In this document: piece by piece, positions 43,209 to 50,817 of the stretch
Numbering within the stretch: position 1 is the stretch's first letter
How the letters are laid out: each line of letters begins with the position of its first letter
NCBI RefSeq assembly: GCF_001274945.1
Contig: NZ_LILB01000005.1
Coordinates: 267,296 to 331,295 of the forward strand
Origin: Viridibacillus arvi
Lineage (GTDB): Bacteria; Bacillota; Bacilli; Bacillales_A; Planococcaceae
Length of the DNA: 64,000 bases
Reading direction: 5' to 3'
The notes under the pieces: generated by a model
The model's database searches: none
The model's input: only the letters and a program-made list of their open reading frames with translations
Told to the model about the DNA's origin: nothing
Program-made: the position numbers and the translations under genes

Positions 43209-44264
43209 TTAAAAAATAGATAATAAAAATTCAATAATCAATCCTGAAAGCATACCTAAAAACGGATCAGATATCGCTGTTACAACCATTGTCATACCAC
43301 CCACAATAGCAGAATCACCACCACCAGCAAATGCAGCTGTCGCATTACCTGGTAATGTAACAATTACACCGAGTACGAATAAAAAACCAGCAATTGTTGA
43401 GCTTGGAATAAAGCGACCAATTTTCGGTAGTAAACCACTTAATAAAATGACACCCATCATAACCATCATCAAAACACCTGCAAACACCGCATGTGGCGCA
43501 CTTGCTGTAGCAGAAATAACTACTTCAACCGGTGCCCCACCGAATAAAGCAGAGACCATATCAGCAACGCTACTAATAACCGTTAAATGATCGACATTAA
43601 CCTCTTGATTTGCTAATGCTCCATTAATTTTACCAAAAGCGATATTGGCGCCAATGTTTAATGTAACCATCGCAAGTGCACCACGAATAACGGACGCATT
43701 AATCGTTAGTTTTTGTAGTACGAATTTTTCTTTCACTGGTTCTTGTGTTGTCTTCTCCTGTTGTGTGAAATGACCAACAATACTTGAAATAATAACGGAG
43801 AAAAGAATTGTATAAACTAGATCTTTTGTAACCATATATGTAATGATTGCAACGATAAAAGAAGAGACCCCCACTGCTTTATGATTTTTTGTCATATCAA
43901 GGGATACCTTTACGAGCATGATGCCAACACCAGCCATCATACCATTTGTTATAACTGGTCCGATAAAATCAACAATCTTTTCTAGAAAACCAAATAATCC
44001 TATAAGAGTCATTAATGCTGCCCCGAAGAAAATCATCGATAGACGCTCGCGCATATTTTTCCCCATAGTTCCAGCTACAGTAATCGTTTCTGCCTGATAA
44101 GATATTACTGGAATCGAGCCTGTAGCTGAGTTACCAATTGCTCCAATAAAGAATGCCAAGGCAGTTGGTACAGATGCAAAACCAAATGATAATGCTAGTA
44201 ACCCTTGCGGTAAGCCGTTTAGCAGCACACCTAATGCTGCTAGAATGTCTTTCAAAAAATCCAC
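43209..44264 (-). CDS. NCS2-type purine/xanthine-like permease
   Basis: A membrane transporter of about 351 aa with ten or more hydrophobic segments, in the nucleobase permease superfamily (GAIGNSATGSIPVISYQAET near the N-terminus, GGAPVEVVISATASAPHA near the middle). The longer frame to 44318 would start inside the leader terminator. GTG 44264, behind AAAAGGTG, is the true start. It imports a base for the adjacent phosphoribosyltransferase. Control by a ZTP riboswitch suggests use when purine synthesis stalls for lack of formyl-folate. Confidence 0.88.
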   Translation of the reverse strand: MDFLKDILAALGVLLNGLPQGLLALSFGFASVPTALAFFIGAIGNSATGSIPVISYQAETITVAGTMGKNMRERLSMIFFGAALMTLIGLFGFLEKIVDFIGPVITNGMMAGVGIMLVKVSLDMTKNHKAVGVSSFIVAIITYMVTKDLVYTILFSVIISSIVGHFTQQEKTTQEPVKEKFVLQKLTINASVIRGALAMVTLNIGANIAFGKINGALANQEVNVDHLTVISSVADMVSALFGGAPVEVVISATASAPHAVFAGVLMMVMMGVILLSGLLPKIGRFIPSSTIAGFLFVLGVIVTLPGNATAAFAGGGDSAIVGGMTMVVTAISDPFLGMLSGLIIEFLLSIF

Positions 44265-44296
44265 TTTTTTCACCTTTTCCGATAAAAATTTCCAAC

Positions 44297-44335
44297 AAAA
44301 AAGGTATTTAGTAAGCATTCCGCTTACTAAATACC
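44297..44335 (-). terminator. ZTP riboswitch terminator
   Basis: A perfect 14-bp stem (44303-44316 with 44322-44335), followed on the minus strand by seven T residues. It directly follows the aptamer, so ligand binding probably prevents its formation. Confidence 0.92.
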
Positions 44336-44336
44336 T

Positions 44337-44408
44337 GCCCAGACGTACGACGAAATTCTATATGCTCCCTCATGGTTATCCATGCTACGCCAGTTACATA
44401 TAGATTGG
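44337..44408 (-). promoter_or_regulatory. ZTP (pfl-type) riboswitch
   Basis: The minus strand reads TCTATATGTAACTGGCG, then the hairpin CATGG-ATAA-CCATG, then GGGAGCATATAGA and, after a linker, CGTCTGGGCA. CTATATG pairs with CATATAG as the outer stem. ACTGGCG, GGGAGC and CYGGGCA are the conserved blocks of the pfl/ZTP aptamer, which senses the folate-stress purine intermediate ZTP and turns genes on. Assignment is by pattern only. Confidence 0.85.
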
Positions 44409-44585
44409 AATATACATTATCTTATCGCTAATACACGAATAATACAACATTTTTTATTATTAAATAAATGTTTTCACATTACAATCACGAACATTAATCG
44501 TAAAACTTATTTTAAATAAATCAAAACACGAACATTACCATCCATTCATCCACAATATGGATATTCACCATATTTTTCATAAGAA

Positions 44586-44954
44586 CTAATCATTCAATCC
44601 ATTATCCTCTAAGTAACCCTCTTTACTACCATACACTTTGACAATATGTTCCTCGCCCCAATTACAAAGTGAAGTCAGTATAGGTTCTAAACTCTTACCG
44701 TAATCGCTTAGCTCATATTCTACTTTTGGTGGTAGTTCATGATATAGAATACGGTTAATGACACCATCATTTTCTAATTCACGTAATTGCTGAGTTAACA
44801 TTTTTTGCGAAATATTTGGCATCAGTCGTCTCAATTCGCTTGTACGTTTTTTTCCATGAGTGAGATGACATAAAATTACACATTTCCATTTTCCTCCGAT
44901 AACTTCCAGTGTTGCTTCTACCGATATATTGTATTTTTTCTTCGTTTCCATCAT
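44586..44954 (-). CDS. HxlR family transcriptional regulator
   Basis: A 122-aa winged-helix protein of the HxlR/DUF24 family. VIGGKWKCVILCHLTHGKKR leads into the recognition region MPNISQKMLTQQLRELENDG. It contains two Cys residues (25 and 29), which could serve in thiol sensing as in some family members, though the conserved N-terminal Cys of YodB-like sensors is not in its usual place. It is divergent from an MFS exporter and aldo/keto reductase it probably controls. Confidence 0.92.
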   Translation of the reverse strand: MMETKKKYNISVEATLEVIGGKWKCVILCHLTHGKKRTSELRRLMPNISQKMLTQQLRELENDGVINRILYHELPPKVEYELSDYGKSLEPILTSLCNWGEEHIVKVYGSKEGYLEDNGLND

Positions 44955-45022
44955 TTATAACCTCTTTCTATTTATGAGAACATTCGTTTGTAGATACTAA
45001 AAGGTTCCTATATAACAAAAAA

Positions 45023-45034
45023 GTACGTACTTCC
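45023..45034. promoter_or_regulatory. Candidate HxlR operator
   Basis: A perfect 12-bp palindrome AAGTACGTACTT in the 164-base divergent region. It contains AGTA/TACT half sites like those bound by DUF24 regulators. It could silence both divergent promoters. Confidence 0.45.
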
Positions 45035-45118
45035 CTTTCTGTTTTACATACTCCATAATAACATTTGTTCCGGAACATTTGGCAAGTAATTGCACACTGA
45101 TTAAAAGAAGGAGATTCT

Positions 45119-46336
45119 ATGAAAAAACAGCAACAAAATAATACAAAGGCTCTGCTTGCACTGGCAGTGACTGCTTTTGCCATTGGGACAACAGAATTTA
45201 TAAGCGTTGGTTTACTACCAATGATTGCGTCCGATTTACAAACTTCACTTCAAGTAACGGGTTTGACCGTGTCTATTTATGCGATAGGTGTAATGATCGG
45301 GGCGCCTGTACTGACATCTCTACTAGCCCATATTCCTCGAAAGAAACTATTACTAGGGATTATGCTTATTTTCATCATTGGCAATAGTATAGCCATGTTC
45401 TCTACAACTATCGGAATATTACTTGTAGCGAGACTAGTTTCTGCTTTAGCGCATGGTGTATTTATGTCAATTGGATCTACAATTGCTGCTAGTCTTGTAC
45501 CAGCAAATCGTCGAGCAAGTGCGATAGCGATTATGTTCACTGGATTAACTGTAGCTACAATAACAGGTGTTCCTTTCGGTACATTAATTGGACAACAATT
45601 CGGATGGCGCATGGCATTTGCATTTATAGTCGTGATTGGCATACTCGCTTTAATTGCCAATATGGTTTTAGTACCTTCTTCTATCCAAAAAGGAACCAAA
45701 ATCGGTTTTGGTGAACAACTTAAGCTAGTAAAAAACGGTCGATTATTGCTAGTGTTCATCATTACTGCACTAGGATATGGTGGTACATTTGTCGTCTTTA
45801 CGTATCTATCACCTTTATTGCAAGAAGTGAGTGGTTTTTCGGCAAAAACCGTAACTCTAATTATCTTATTCTATGGTGTTACAGTTGCAATTGGTAATAC
45901 GATTGGTGGTAAACTAGCTAATAACAATCCAATTCGTGCATTATTTTATATGTTCGTGATTCAAGCGATTGTGTTATTTGTTCTTTACTTCACCGTACCA
46001 TTTAAAGTAGCTAGTCTAATTACGATTTTATTTATGGGACTTTTTGCATTTATGAATGTCCCAGGGCTTCAAACTTATGTCGTGATATTAGCTGAGCGTT
46101 TTGTCCCTAGCGCTGTAGATGTCGCTTCTGCTATTAATATTGCTGCTTTCAATGCTGGAATTGCGATTGGATCATATGCAGGAGGCGTTATCGCCAAGTC
46201 AATGGGATTAATCCATACAACATGGATTGCAGGAATTATGGTAACAGGAGCTGTCATTTTAGCAGCAATCTGTGTCAAACAAGAAAAAACTGAGGAGAGT
46301 GTTCAAAATGAACTTACAAACAACAACATTAAATAA
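45119..46336 (+). CDS. MFS transporter, DHA1 (AraJ/YdhP-like) exporter
   Basis: A 405-aa carrier with twelve membrane segments. The N-terminus LALAVTAFAIGTTEFISVGL is typical of the AraJ/YdhP/NepI group of drug or metabolite exporters. Conserved loop HIPRKKLLLG lies after TM2. The start is an ATG behind AGAAGGAGA. Its end overlaps the start region of the aldo/keto reductase, so the two are translated from one transcript, divergent from hxlR. Substrate not known. Confidence 0.92.
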   Translation: MKKQQQNNTKALLALAVTAFAIGTTEFISVGLLPMIASDLQTSLQVTGLTVSIYAIGVMIGAPVLTSLLAHIPRKKLLLGIMLIFIIGNSIAMFSTTIGILLVARLVSALAHGVFMSIGSTIAASLVPANRRASAIAIMFTGLTVATITGVPFGTLIGQQFGWRMAFAFIVVIGILALIANMVLVPSSIQKGTKIGFGEQLKLVKNGRLLLVFIITALGYGGTFVVFTYLSPLLQEVSGFSAKTVTLIILFYGVTVAIGNTIGGKLANNNPIRALFYMFVIQAIVLFVLYFTVPFKVASLITILFMGLFAFMNVPGLQTYVVILAERFVPSAVDVASAINIAAFNAGIAIGSYAGGVIAKSMGLIHTTWIAGIMVTGAVILAAICVKQEKTEESVQNELTNNNIK

Positions 46337-47141
46337 TGGAATCAAAATGCCAGTATTAGGTTACGGTGTTTTTCGTGTAGAAAATGGTGCAGAACTTGCA
46401 GAAGCTGTTAAAATATCTATAAAAAAAGGCTACCGTAGTATTGATACTGCACAAATTTATGGCAATGAAGAAATGGTAGGACAAGGTATTAAAGAGGCAA
46501 TTGCTGAGGGTTTAGTTACTCGTGAGGAATTATTTATCACATCAAAAGTTTGGAATGCTGGCTTAAATTATGAAGCTGCACTTGCTGCATACGATGACAG
46601 TTTATCAAAAATGGGATTAGATTATTTAGATTTATACCTAATCCACTGGCCTGGTCATGATCAATATTTGGATGCATATAAAGCACTTGAAACGATCTAT
46701 AAAGAGGGTCGAGTTCGTTCAATCGGCGTAAGTAACTTCCAAGTTCACCACTTAGAAAACTTACTTAAAGAAACAGAAATCAAACCAGTTATCAATCAAA
46801 TTGAATTCCACCCACGTCTTACACAACAAGAGGTGCGTAATTATTGCACGGAGCACGATATTCAAGTTGAAGCATGGTCTCCACTAATGAACGGCGAACT
46901 GTTAAAAGATGAAACTATACAAAGTATTGCTGCTAAACATAATAAAACAGCTGCTCAAATCGTCTTAAAATGGGATTTACAACATCAAGTTGTAACAATT
47001 CCAAAAACAATGACTGAGTCACGTATGGAAGAAAATATTAATGTCTTTGATTTTGAACTAACTACTGAAGAAATGGCTCAAATTGATGGATTAAATGAGA
47101 ATTTCCGCTGTGGTCCAAACCCAGATGAATTTAATTTTTAA
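46308..47141 (+). CDS. Aldo/keto reductase
   Basis: A 277-aa NADPH-dependent reductase of the AKR5-like group (similar to YvgN/YtbE). The catalytic tetrad is visible: Asp in SIDTAQIYGNE, the Tyr in the same stretch, Lys in FITSKVWN and His in LYLIHWPG. The C-terminal IPKTMTESRMEENINVFDFE binds the cofactor. Start 46308 follows GAGGAGAG. The longer frame lies inside the MFS gene. It reduces aldehydes such as methylglyoxal in characterised relatives. Linkage to HxlR and an exporter suggests carbonyl or electrophile detoxification. Confidence 0.93.
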   Translation: MNLQTTTLNNGIKMPVLGYGVFRVENGAELAEAVKISIKKGYRSIDTAQIYGNEEMVGQGIKEAIAEGLVTREELFITSKVWNAGLNYEAALAAYDDSLSKMGLDYLDLYLIHWPGHDQYLDAYKALETIYKEGRVRSIGVSNFQVHHLENLLKETEIKPVINQIEFHPRLTQQEVRNYCTEHDIQVEAWSPLMNGELLKDETIQSIAAKHNKTAAQIVLKWDLQHQVVTIPKTMTESRMEENINVFDFELTTEEMAQIDGLNENFRCGPNPDEFNF

Positions 47142-47159
47142 TATAGGTTAATCATATAT

Positions 47160-47193
47160 AACCCCAGACGAGTATTTATGCTCATCTGGGGTT
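47160..47193 (+). terminator. Terminator of the exporter/reductase operon
   Basis: AACCCCAGACGAG pairs with CTCATCTGGGGTT with one mismatch, followed by ATTTTATTT. Confidence 0.88.
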
Positions 47194-47317
47194 ATTTTAT
47201 TTAAGAACAATATGGCTATTGATTTTATTATTATTATTTATTACTAATCAATTTATTTTACAAGATTATTTTCTTCCACTATTCCCTATTCAATCTAACT
47301 AGAAGTTCCCCTAAATA

Positions 47318-47968
47318 CTAGTACTGAAATTTGACTCTTAACGTCGCACTAATTGTTATTTGCCCTTGTTCGATTGGGGTGGAGATATTCTGCTCAGCCA
47401 TGGCAACAGTTTTATATAATACAGGGCCCGCATTACTCTCTTCTACAATCTCTATCGGTTGTGGAAGCATCGGTAATCTCATGGTCTCGGCTATTGTTTT
47501 TGCTTTCATTTGGGCATCATGGAGAGCTATACTAAGCGCTTGTTGATAATAAAATTCTCCATTTTCAATTTTAAACTGAAGTCCTGAAACGCGATTTGCA
47601 CCATTTTTTACAGCTGTATCAATGACAGTGCCTACTTGACTTGTATCTTTTACTTTAACAGTAAGAGCATTAGTCACTTCATAACCTCTAAAAACTTGTT
47701 TTCCTTCGATGTAATCATAGTTTGGCACAATATTATAGGCAGCAGTTTGAATATTCTCCCTTGGAATGTTGAGTGACAAAATGGATTGTATTACACGATT
47801 CATGATATTCGCATTTTCCTGTTGTGCCTTGCTTACATCTTTTCCTTCTGTGATTACTTCTAATTGAAGTTCCACATAACTTGGTTGAACGGCAACTTTC
47901 CCGTTACCAGTGACTGTTATAACGCGAAATGAGTTACATGATAGTTGATGAGCATTTGGATTAAACAT
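47318..47968 (-). CDS. SIMPL domain protein (DUF541)
   Basis: A 216-aa single-domain protein. ITVTGNGKVAVQPSYVELQL at about residues 17-36 is the opening of the SIMPL/DUF541 fold, and RGYEVTNALTVKVKD near residue 125 is its middle. It lacks the signal peptide that many homologues have, so it may be cytoplasmic. Homologues form beta-rich oligomers of unclear role in oxidative or signalling stress. Confidence 0.9.
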   Translation of the reverse strand: MFNPNAHQLSCNSFRVITVTGNGKVAVQPSYVELQLEVITEGKDVSKAQQENANIMNRVIQSILSLNIPRENIQTAAYNIVPNYDYIEGKQVFRGYEVTNALTVKVKDTSQVGTVIDTAVKNGANRVSGLQFKIENGEFYYQQALSIALHDAQMKAKTIAETMRLPMLPQPIEIVEESNAGPVLYKTVAMAEQNISTPIEQGQITISATLRVKFQY

Positions 47969-48184
47969 AGAATTCCACCTTCCGTTTAGTTCATATTACT
48001 AATCCTATGCAATGTACATTGAAAACTTGTTAATCGAAGTCAAATAGATAACTTGAAGTAGAGGTTTTATACTATTTTTTGATAGTGATAGTAAAAGGTA
48101 GTTATAAATACCAATTTCACTTCACTCAAGAAATTTTGTAATCTAAAAATCTAAAGGAATATACTAATCACTTAAGAAGTAGAA

Positions 48185-48222
48185 AAAAGACCATTTGAAT
48201 AGTCCCTATCAAATGGCCTTTT
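48185..48222 (-). terminator. Terminator of the histidine phosphatase gene
   Basis: AAAAGACCATTTGA pairs with 48209-48222 (TCAAATGGCCTTTT) with one mismatch, and six T residues follow on the minus strand. Confidence 0.85.
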
Positions 48223-48237
48223 AGAATCGATATACAA

Positions 48238-48846
48238 TTAAAATTCATCATATTCTATACTAAATCTCTCAACATTATTATTTTCTAATTTAAAGAATGT
48301 ATCTTGAGATACTTCTAGTTTTAAAGCTTGGTTTTTCTCTAAATTGTTGTATACTCCTCTTAATATTCTACCTGTTAACCCATGTGAGACAACGATAACT
48401 TTCTCACGACCTTCTACACTCTTTAGCCAATCTGTTACTCGTTCCTCGACAGAAGCATAACTTTCCCCATTAGGTGAATTAAAATACCAATTGTAGTGAT
48501 CTGTATGCATTAGAAGCTCTGGCCATTTTTCTTCAATTTCTTTCATTGTTAAACCAGCCCAAGAACCTACTGATACTTCACTTAAGCGATCATCCTTCTC
48601 TACTTTTGCCTCATCTAATCCTAATGTATTACAGATAATCTCAGTACTTTGCATAGCTCTTCCTAATGGGCTTGAAATAATTGCCCACTCTTTTGGGTCT
48701 TGAATATACATCTTTAACAATCTAGCAATACTTTTTACTTGTGCAATTCCATCATCTGTTAATGGTGAATCCAGTTCTCCTTGATACCTGCCTTGCGAAT
48801 TAAAGACCGTTTCCCCATGTCGGAGTAAATATATCGTTTGATTCAA
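48238..48846 (-). CDS. Histidine phosphatase family protein (phosphoglycerate mutase-like)
   Basis: A 202-aa phosphatase. The phosphate-accepting His is in LLRHGETVFN near residue 10. GRYQGELDSPLTDDG follows, and VVSHGLTGRILRG near residue 155 gives the second catalytic His. TTG start at 48846 behind AAGGGGTGA. It resembles cobC/GpmB-type enzymes. The substrate cannot be assigned. Confidence 0.92.
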   Translation of the reverse strand: MNQTIYLLRHGETVFNSQGRYQGELDSPLTDDGIAQVKSIARLLKMYIQDPKEWAIISSPLGRAMQSTEIICNTLGLDEAKVEKDDRLSEVSVGSWAGLTMKEIEEKWPELLMHTDHYNWYFNSPNGESYASVEERVTDWLKSVEGREKVIVVSHGLTGRILRGVYNNLEKNQALKLEVSQDTFFKLENNNVERFSIEYDEF

Positions 48847-49045
48847 AGTATTGTCACCCCTTAGCTATAATAATTGTCATTTTTAATTAATATACTACTA
48901 GATAGTTCTATTATTTGGAAGAACTCTCCTCTTTTCAGTATTCCATAAATATATTTCTCTATAATTTTTGACTATTTTTAAATCATTTTGCTAATGAATT
49001 TAACATCTTAAATTGATATTAACCTAATTAACTGAGTTCAACCTA

Positions 49046-49074
49046 TTGACAATATATTAGACAATTCGTATTAT
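49046..49074 (+). promoter_or_regulatory. SigA-type promoter of the 49179 MFS gene
   Basis: TTGACA (49046-49051), a 17-base spacer and TATTAT (49069-49074). Transcription would begin near 49081, leaving a leader of about 100 bases. The rest of 48847-49178 shows nothing. Confidence 0.75.
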
Positions 49075-49178
49075 TTAGCAAACTAATGCAATCACTGTTT
49101 TTATATAGCATTTCCTATTTTTTAATATGAAACTGGTAATTCAATGGTTAATAACTAGAAACGAGTTGAAGTGCTTAA

Positions 49179-50438
49179 ATGAAAAAATTTCACTATAGCT
49201 GGATTATTCTAGCGGTTACATTCTTCTCTATTATTGTTGCAGGTATCATTAGGTCCTCCTCAGGTGTTTTCATAGATCCCTTTGAGCTCGAGTTTGGCTG
49301 GAGTCGCCCTGCCATTTCCTTTGCCTTTGCAGTTAGCTTATTTTTATATGGTTTCTCGGGACCTTTTATGGCAGCATTTGTAGAGGTTTTTGGTTTGAAA
49401 CGAATGATGCTCTATTCAATGCTAACATTGTCTTCTGGTCTTGCATTGACTTTCGTTATGCAAACACAATGGCAATTAATACTGATTTGGGGCGTCATGA
49501 TCGGGGTTGGTTCTGGTTTATTCCTAACGGTATTAAGTACACAAATTGCGAATCGCTGGTTTGTGAAGCAGCGAGGCCTCGCAGTCGGCATTTTAACGGC
49601 AAGTACAGCAACTGGACAATTAATATTATTGCCGGTATTAGCTACAATAATCGATCACTATTCTTGGCGTTATGCAACCGGACTTATCTTTATTCTTAGT
49701 CTATTAATCTTAATACTAATCCTTCTATTTATGAAGGACTTTCCTCAAGACAAGGGACTTCTACCGTATGGGCAGGAAAATAATGATCAATCTGCTGCAC
49801 AACCTACTATTAAGCAAAATCCATTTAAATTAGCACTAGGTACGCTCATGGAAGGCCTGAGACTAAAAGAATTTTGGCTTCTTGCAGGTAGTTTCTTCAT
49901 CTGTGGTTTATCTACTAGTGGACTAATTGGAACTCATTTCATCTCTTATTGCATAGGGTTTGGAATTCCTGTTGTCACAGCAGCGGCAATGCTCTCATTT
50001 ATGGGAGTATTCGATTTAGTGGGAACAACATTATCCGGCTGGTTATCTGATCGAATTGATAATCGTTGGCTGCTATTTTGGTATTACGCACTCCGAGGAA
50101 TATCCTTACTGTTTTTACCGTTTGCTTTAGCTCAAGGTTCATATGTATGGCTAGTCATTTTTTCTATTTTCTATGGTTTAGATTGGATTGCCACTGTCCC
50201 ACCTACGATTGGATTGGCAAGAAGAGAATTTGGGCTTAAGAAAAGCACCTTGATGTACGGTTGGATCATGGCTGCTCATCAGGTTGGAGCCGGCGTTGCA
50301 GCGTTTGGTGGTGGAGTTATTTTCAAAGTATTTGGCTCCTATCAATGGGCTTTCATTTTAGCGGGTAGCATGTGTGTGTTAGCTAGTTTATTCGTCATCA
50401 TGTTAAAAAAACATCAACCTAAATTAGAAGAGATATAA
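49179..50438 (+). CDS. MFS transporter, monocarboxylate/oxalate-formate type
   Basis: A 419-aa carrier with twelve membrane segments. The start YSWIILAVTFFSIIVAGIIR and the segment GVFIDPFELEFGWSRPAISF are typical of the OFA/monocarboxylate group of the MFS. LGLARREFGLKK-like motifs occur in the second half. It probably carries an organic acid. Monocistronic with a clear promoter. Confidence 0.9.
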   Translation: MKKFHYSWIILAVTFFSIIVAGIIRSSSGVFIDPFELEFGWSRPAISFAFAVSLFLYGFSGPFMAAFVEVFGLKRMMLYSMLTLSSGLALTFVMQTQWQLILIWGVMIGVGSGLFLTVLSTQIANRWFVKQRGLAVGILTASTATGQLILLPVLATIIDHYSWRYATGLIFILSLLILILILLFMKDFPQDKGLLPYGQENNDQSAAQPTIKQNPFKLALGTLMEGLRLKEFWLLAGSFFICGLSTSGLIGTHFISYCIGFGIPVVTAAAMLSFMGVFDLVGTTLSGWLSDRIDNRWLLFWYYALRGISLLFLPFALAQGSYVWLVIFSIFYGLDWIATVPPTIGLARREFGLKKSTLMYGWIMAAHQVGAGVAAFGGGVIFKVFGSYQWAFILAGSMCVLASLFVIMLKKHQPKLEEI

Positions 50439-50817
50439 CCCGTAATACATCATCTTTTTTCATATTTCGATTAAAGTTCAATACTCACAAAAATGTCTTA
50501 AAAGGATAGAGACTGCCTCTAAGATACAGACAAATAAAAAAAGCATCTTTCGATATTAAATTCTGGTATTACCAAAATTCAATTCGGAGGTGCTTTTTCT
50601 ATGCTCACAAGTGTGAAGTATCCATGCAAAGTTAAAAAGTAAGATATTGATCTTGTGTGCTAATAGTCAAGTTTCTACACTATCTGTATTGGTTGTAATT
50701 TAGTAACATTATATAGCTTAAGAGCGTCCCCCTAATTTAAAGCTATCAGGGGGATACATTCTATTAATTATTTAACCTAACATGAAATTCATAATTTTTC
50801 TGCAGATTGGCATTAAA
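50439..50817. other. Intergenic region with a long imperfect hairpin
   Basis: The stretch AAAAAGCATCTTTCGATATT...GGAGGTGCTTTTT (about 50527-50600) folds as an imperfect stem of about 27 pairs and ends in T residues, so it can terminate the MFS transcript. It may be a MITE-like remnant. A second hairpin, TCCCCCT with AGGGGGA (50727-50754), lies downstream of the nucleotidase gene. No coding frame. Confidence 0.5.

Noticed and set aside
45277-45762. 161-aa minus-strand frame
   Set aside because: Antisense shadow of the MFS exporter, with mirror-type composition and no start signals.
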